Source: Panagrolaimus kolymaensis
Taxonomy: Eukaryota > Nematoda > Chromadorea > Rhabditida > Panagrolaimidae
Length of the DNA: 64,000 nucleotides
Reading direction: 5' to 3'
NCBI GenBank assembly: GCA_028622995.1
Contig: JAJQJQ010000010.1
Coordinates: forward strand, 4,216,001-4,280,000
Shown: in pieces, positions 61,503 through 64,000 of the stretch
Layout: every line of letters begins with the position of its first letter
How positions within the stretch are numbered: the stretch's first letter is position 1
Position numbers and translations under genes: made by a program
Notes under the pieces: model-generated
What the model was told of the DNA's origin: nothing
Databases searched by the model: none
The model's input: the letters and a program-made list of their open reading frames with translations, nothing else

Positions 61503-64000
61503 ATGCCATTAATACACCAGGAAAATTGTGATTTTTCAAGAATTGATTTTCAAATGCTTGAAAGTAAGATTTTATAATTCGTTATAATAGTTTTTACACT
61601 AATTTATTTTCTTTAGGTTCAATTAATAATTTGGGTGAAAAAATTAACAAACATATTATAAACGGAATTCGAAGTGGTGAGTTACCTTGACAACTATGAA
61701 ATATGCATAAAAATTTGAGATATTTTAGACGAAAGTTACCGAAAAAATAGAAGAAGACCATTTTCTTCAACTTCTATGAATCACGCATCCCACGCAGATA
61801 CACCACTGAGGAGCAGAAATTCAAAAATTGCTAATAATATTAATGTTATAAGCAAAACTCATTCAGCTAAACGGCCATTGAGAAGTTCCAAAACACCTTT
61901 AAAATCAAGTCCACCTTTAACCCGGATACCGCCAAAAAAGAATGGAATAATAGCTACTAAACCAGCCACAAATTTCAAGGTAGAATGTGAACCTTCCACT
62001 TCAAAAGTAGTAGTTCCAAAAACTATCAGCGAAAGACCCAAAAAGTTATCAACACAATTAGGAAGCAAACATTTGGATTTGAAAGACACTTTTAAATATG
62101 CTCGACCTAATGTGGATGCAGAATATGAAGATGATGACGATATTGGAGCTTCAATTCCACCGTTTTCAAAGCATGAAATTCCCGCTGAAAGCGATGAGGA
62201 AGAAGATAGTTCGAATGCGAAAAAGCAAAAAAGAAAAAGTAATTTTATTTTAATTTTACTTAAAATATTTTACGAATATTAATTTTTTTAAGATGCAACA
62301 TCGGGTGAACTTTATGATCTTGCTCCCATTCGTGCCATGCGTGTTGGATTTCAAAATCCTACAGAAAAGGAAAAATTTACTTTGGAAAACACTTCCAAAT
62401 GGTTTGTGAGATGGACGGATGCCATTCAAGTTGAAAATAAAAAAGATGTTAAAAATCCAAAAGCCTCCAATATTTATAAATCTTCATTTTCAAAAACTTT
62501 TGATAAGATGGCAACTCAAAGAACATTTAAATTGTAAGCTACTAAAATGTTTTACTTTATTTACAAAGATATTTTTAGACCAGCAAAACGGATATCATCT
62601 AGGGCTCCTGTAGAAGAGGATGCAAATACTCTAACTGTAAACCGTGTAAACTCATTTGCTTACAAAATGGATGAAATCGATGTAAATTGGCTGGATGAAG
62701 AAAATTGGAGGAGAATGCTTGAAGGAGATTCTCCAATAAATATTAAAGAATTTACTCATGTTATAGACACTTTTGAAGTTGATTGTTATATTGTAAGTAC
62801 TAAAAAATTTTAGGCCATTAAAAAGAGTTTGTTTTTAGGCAATTTCTAGAATGTTGCTTGAACAAATTGCTTCATCTCGTCGATTTTTTGATGACCCTGA
62901 ACATGCTGCATGTGATATTTGTTACGTGGAAGAATGTGAATCCGAAGATAATATTGTCTTCTGTGAAGGATGTCAAACCGTTGTTCATCAATGCTGTTAT
63001 GGGCTTGATGAATTGCCTTCTGGATCATGGCTATGTGATGTTTGTTTAACAGAATCTGAATCACCTAGTTGTCTTCTTTGTCCTTTACACAATGGTGCCA
63101 TGAAAAAAGCATCAGATAGCAACGGTTTTGTTCATATTGCTTGCGCTTTATGGATTCCCGAAGTTACTTTTGATGATGCAGTCCATCGAGAAGTTATTAC
63201 TATTTCAAAAGTCAAAAATAATCGATTAACTTCTATTTGTGAAGTTTGTGGAGTAGTAAATGGCGCATGTTTATATTGTTCTGAAAAAGATTGCAAAGCA
63301 ACATATCATGTAACTTGTGCTCAACGAGCTGGATTTATGTTTAAGATGAATTCAGACGATGAAGATGTTAAATTTATTTCTTATTGCCGAGCTCATACTC
63401 TCCACAAATTGCCACCTAATACAGCTGTGATAAACAAATATGTTCGATATTCGCCAATGAAAACTTCGAAAGATTTGGAAAAATATTTTCCTTCATATAC
63501 TGACAATAAAAATCAAAAACTTCTTGAAGAAATTAATAATGAAGTTATTGAAAGAGTTTTTGATTATTGGAAGCTTAAACGGTAAGTCTTTGCTAGATCC
63601 ATAATTATTTATTGCAATATAAACTATTTTTAATGCCAAACCAAATTTTAGATTGGACAAAGGTGGCCCATTGATTCTTCCATCTGATATTAGTGCATCG
63701 ATGGTTCCAATTTTCAAAGAAATAGCAACTAAACCAAATGAAATTGCTTTGAGAAAAGAACCAAGGGACACTAGAATGGCAGCAGATAATATGAGAACAT
63801 TGATGTGGATGGTCACTGATCGGGAACATCGTAAACTTGAAAGCTTACAAGCAAGCGAAGGTTTAGTTAATTCTCTCCTTAATGGAATTGTTAGTGAAAG
63901 ATTGGATGATGCTCAAATTGATAGCGCTGTAAATTTAATTAGAGATTTAAATTTTGGTCCACCATCAACAGATGTAATTATGCAACCCGAAGATGACAAT
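61503..64000 (+). CDS. JADE-family PHD-finger protein, 3' end missing
   Basis: Chromatin reader and scaffold for HBO1/KAT7-type histone acetyltransferase complexes. Exons: 61503-61563, 61617-61676, 61729-62238, 62293-62533, 62579-62792, 62839-63581, 63652-64000 (runs out of the window); 726 codons visible. Residues about 45-210 are a basic, disordered region with an acidic patch (YEDDDDIGA). The EPL1-like N-terminal module has KMDEIDVNWLDEENW. A PHD finger at about 388-437 starts CDICYVEECESEDNIVFCEG. The extended PHD finger follows (CLLCPLHNGAMK, FVHIACALWIPEV, CEVCGVVNGACLYC, YHVTCAQRAGFMFKM). Then come FDYWKLKR and a helical region with MVTDREHRKLESL, matching the JADE order (WKLKR, then YMVTRREK). 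BRPF is less likely given the EPL1-like region, but a bromodomain or PWWP domain downstream cannot be excluded. Confidence 0.88.

Noticed and set aside
1..64000. Search for tRNA, rRNA, SL RNA or CRISPR-like arrays
   Set aside because: No B-box-like GGTTCGAATCC with a matching cloverleaf, no SL-donor sequence, and no regularly spaced repeats were seen by eye; weak copies could be missed without a covariance model.

Overview
This is an AT-rich nuclear segment from a nematode. It contains spliced genes with many 40-60 bp introns, GT-AG junctions, and a set of families that together point to Nematoda: MUA-3-type EGF/vWA/SEA matrix receptor, EMB-9 type collagen IV alpha chain, FLP-14 (KHEYLRFamide) neuropeptide precursor, MDT-15, cuticlin-like ZP protein. 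It does not look like Caenorhabditis itself; I cannot name the species. All exon coordinates below were derived by hand from splice signals and checked by reading-frame arithmetic.

Layout. 1-2908 (+) 3' part of mdt-15. 5900-7223 (+) small heat shock protein. 9007-16649 (+) complete collagen IV alpha-1-like gene (emb-9) in 16 exons, with one large intron holding mobile-element remnants. 17878-19623 (+) ALDH9-type aldehyde dehydrogenase. 19729-20406 (-) ribosomal protein L9, divergent from 20850-22605 (+) pescadillo. 22688-24005 (-) parkin, divergent from 24458-25465 (+) TMEM33. 25936-26141 a small hAT-like element. 27095-28459 (+) a four-helix membrane protein I do not recognise. 29243-30285 (-) flp-14. 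32471-52352 (-) a 20 kb mua-3 gene, with a probable second first-exon at 44249-44345. 53830-55801 (+) DDX51 helicase followed closely by 55972-56813 (+) metaxin 2, a likely operon. 56998-58710 (-) ZP/cuticlin-like membrane protein. 59329-60556 (-) CFAP410/C21orf2-like LRR protein with a one-base frame break, preceded by a possible small membrane-protein ORF. 61503-64000 (+) 5' part of a JADE-family double PHD protein.

Functional themes: extracellular matrix and epidermal attachment (collagen IV, MUA-3, ZP protein), ribosome biogenesis (RPL9, PES1, DDX51), mitochondrial upkeep (parkin, metaxin 2), and transcription/chromatin (MDT-15, JADE). These are ordinary conserved genes; no obviously new multi-gene system is visible. 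The most interesting items are architectural: the internal signal-peptide exon of mua-3, the GC-rich hairpin in the collagen leader, two transposon remnants with perfect 8-bp target duplications, a Helitron-like terminus, the operon-like and tail-to-tail overlapping gene pairs, and the CFAP410 frame break.
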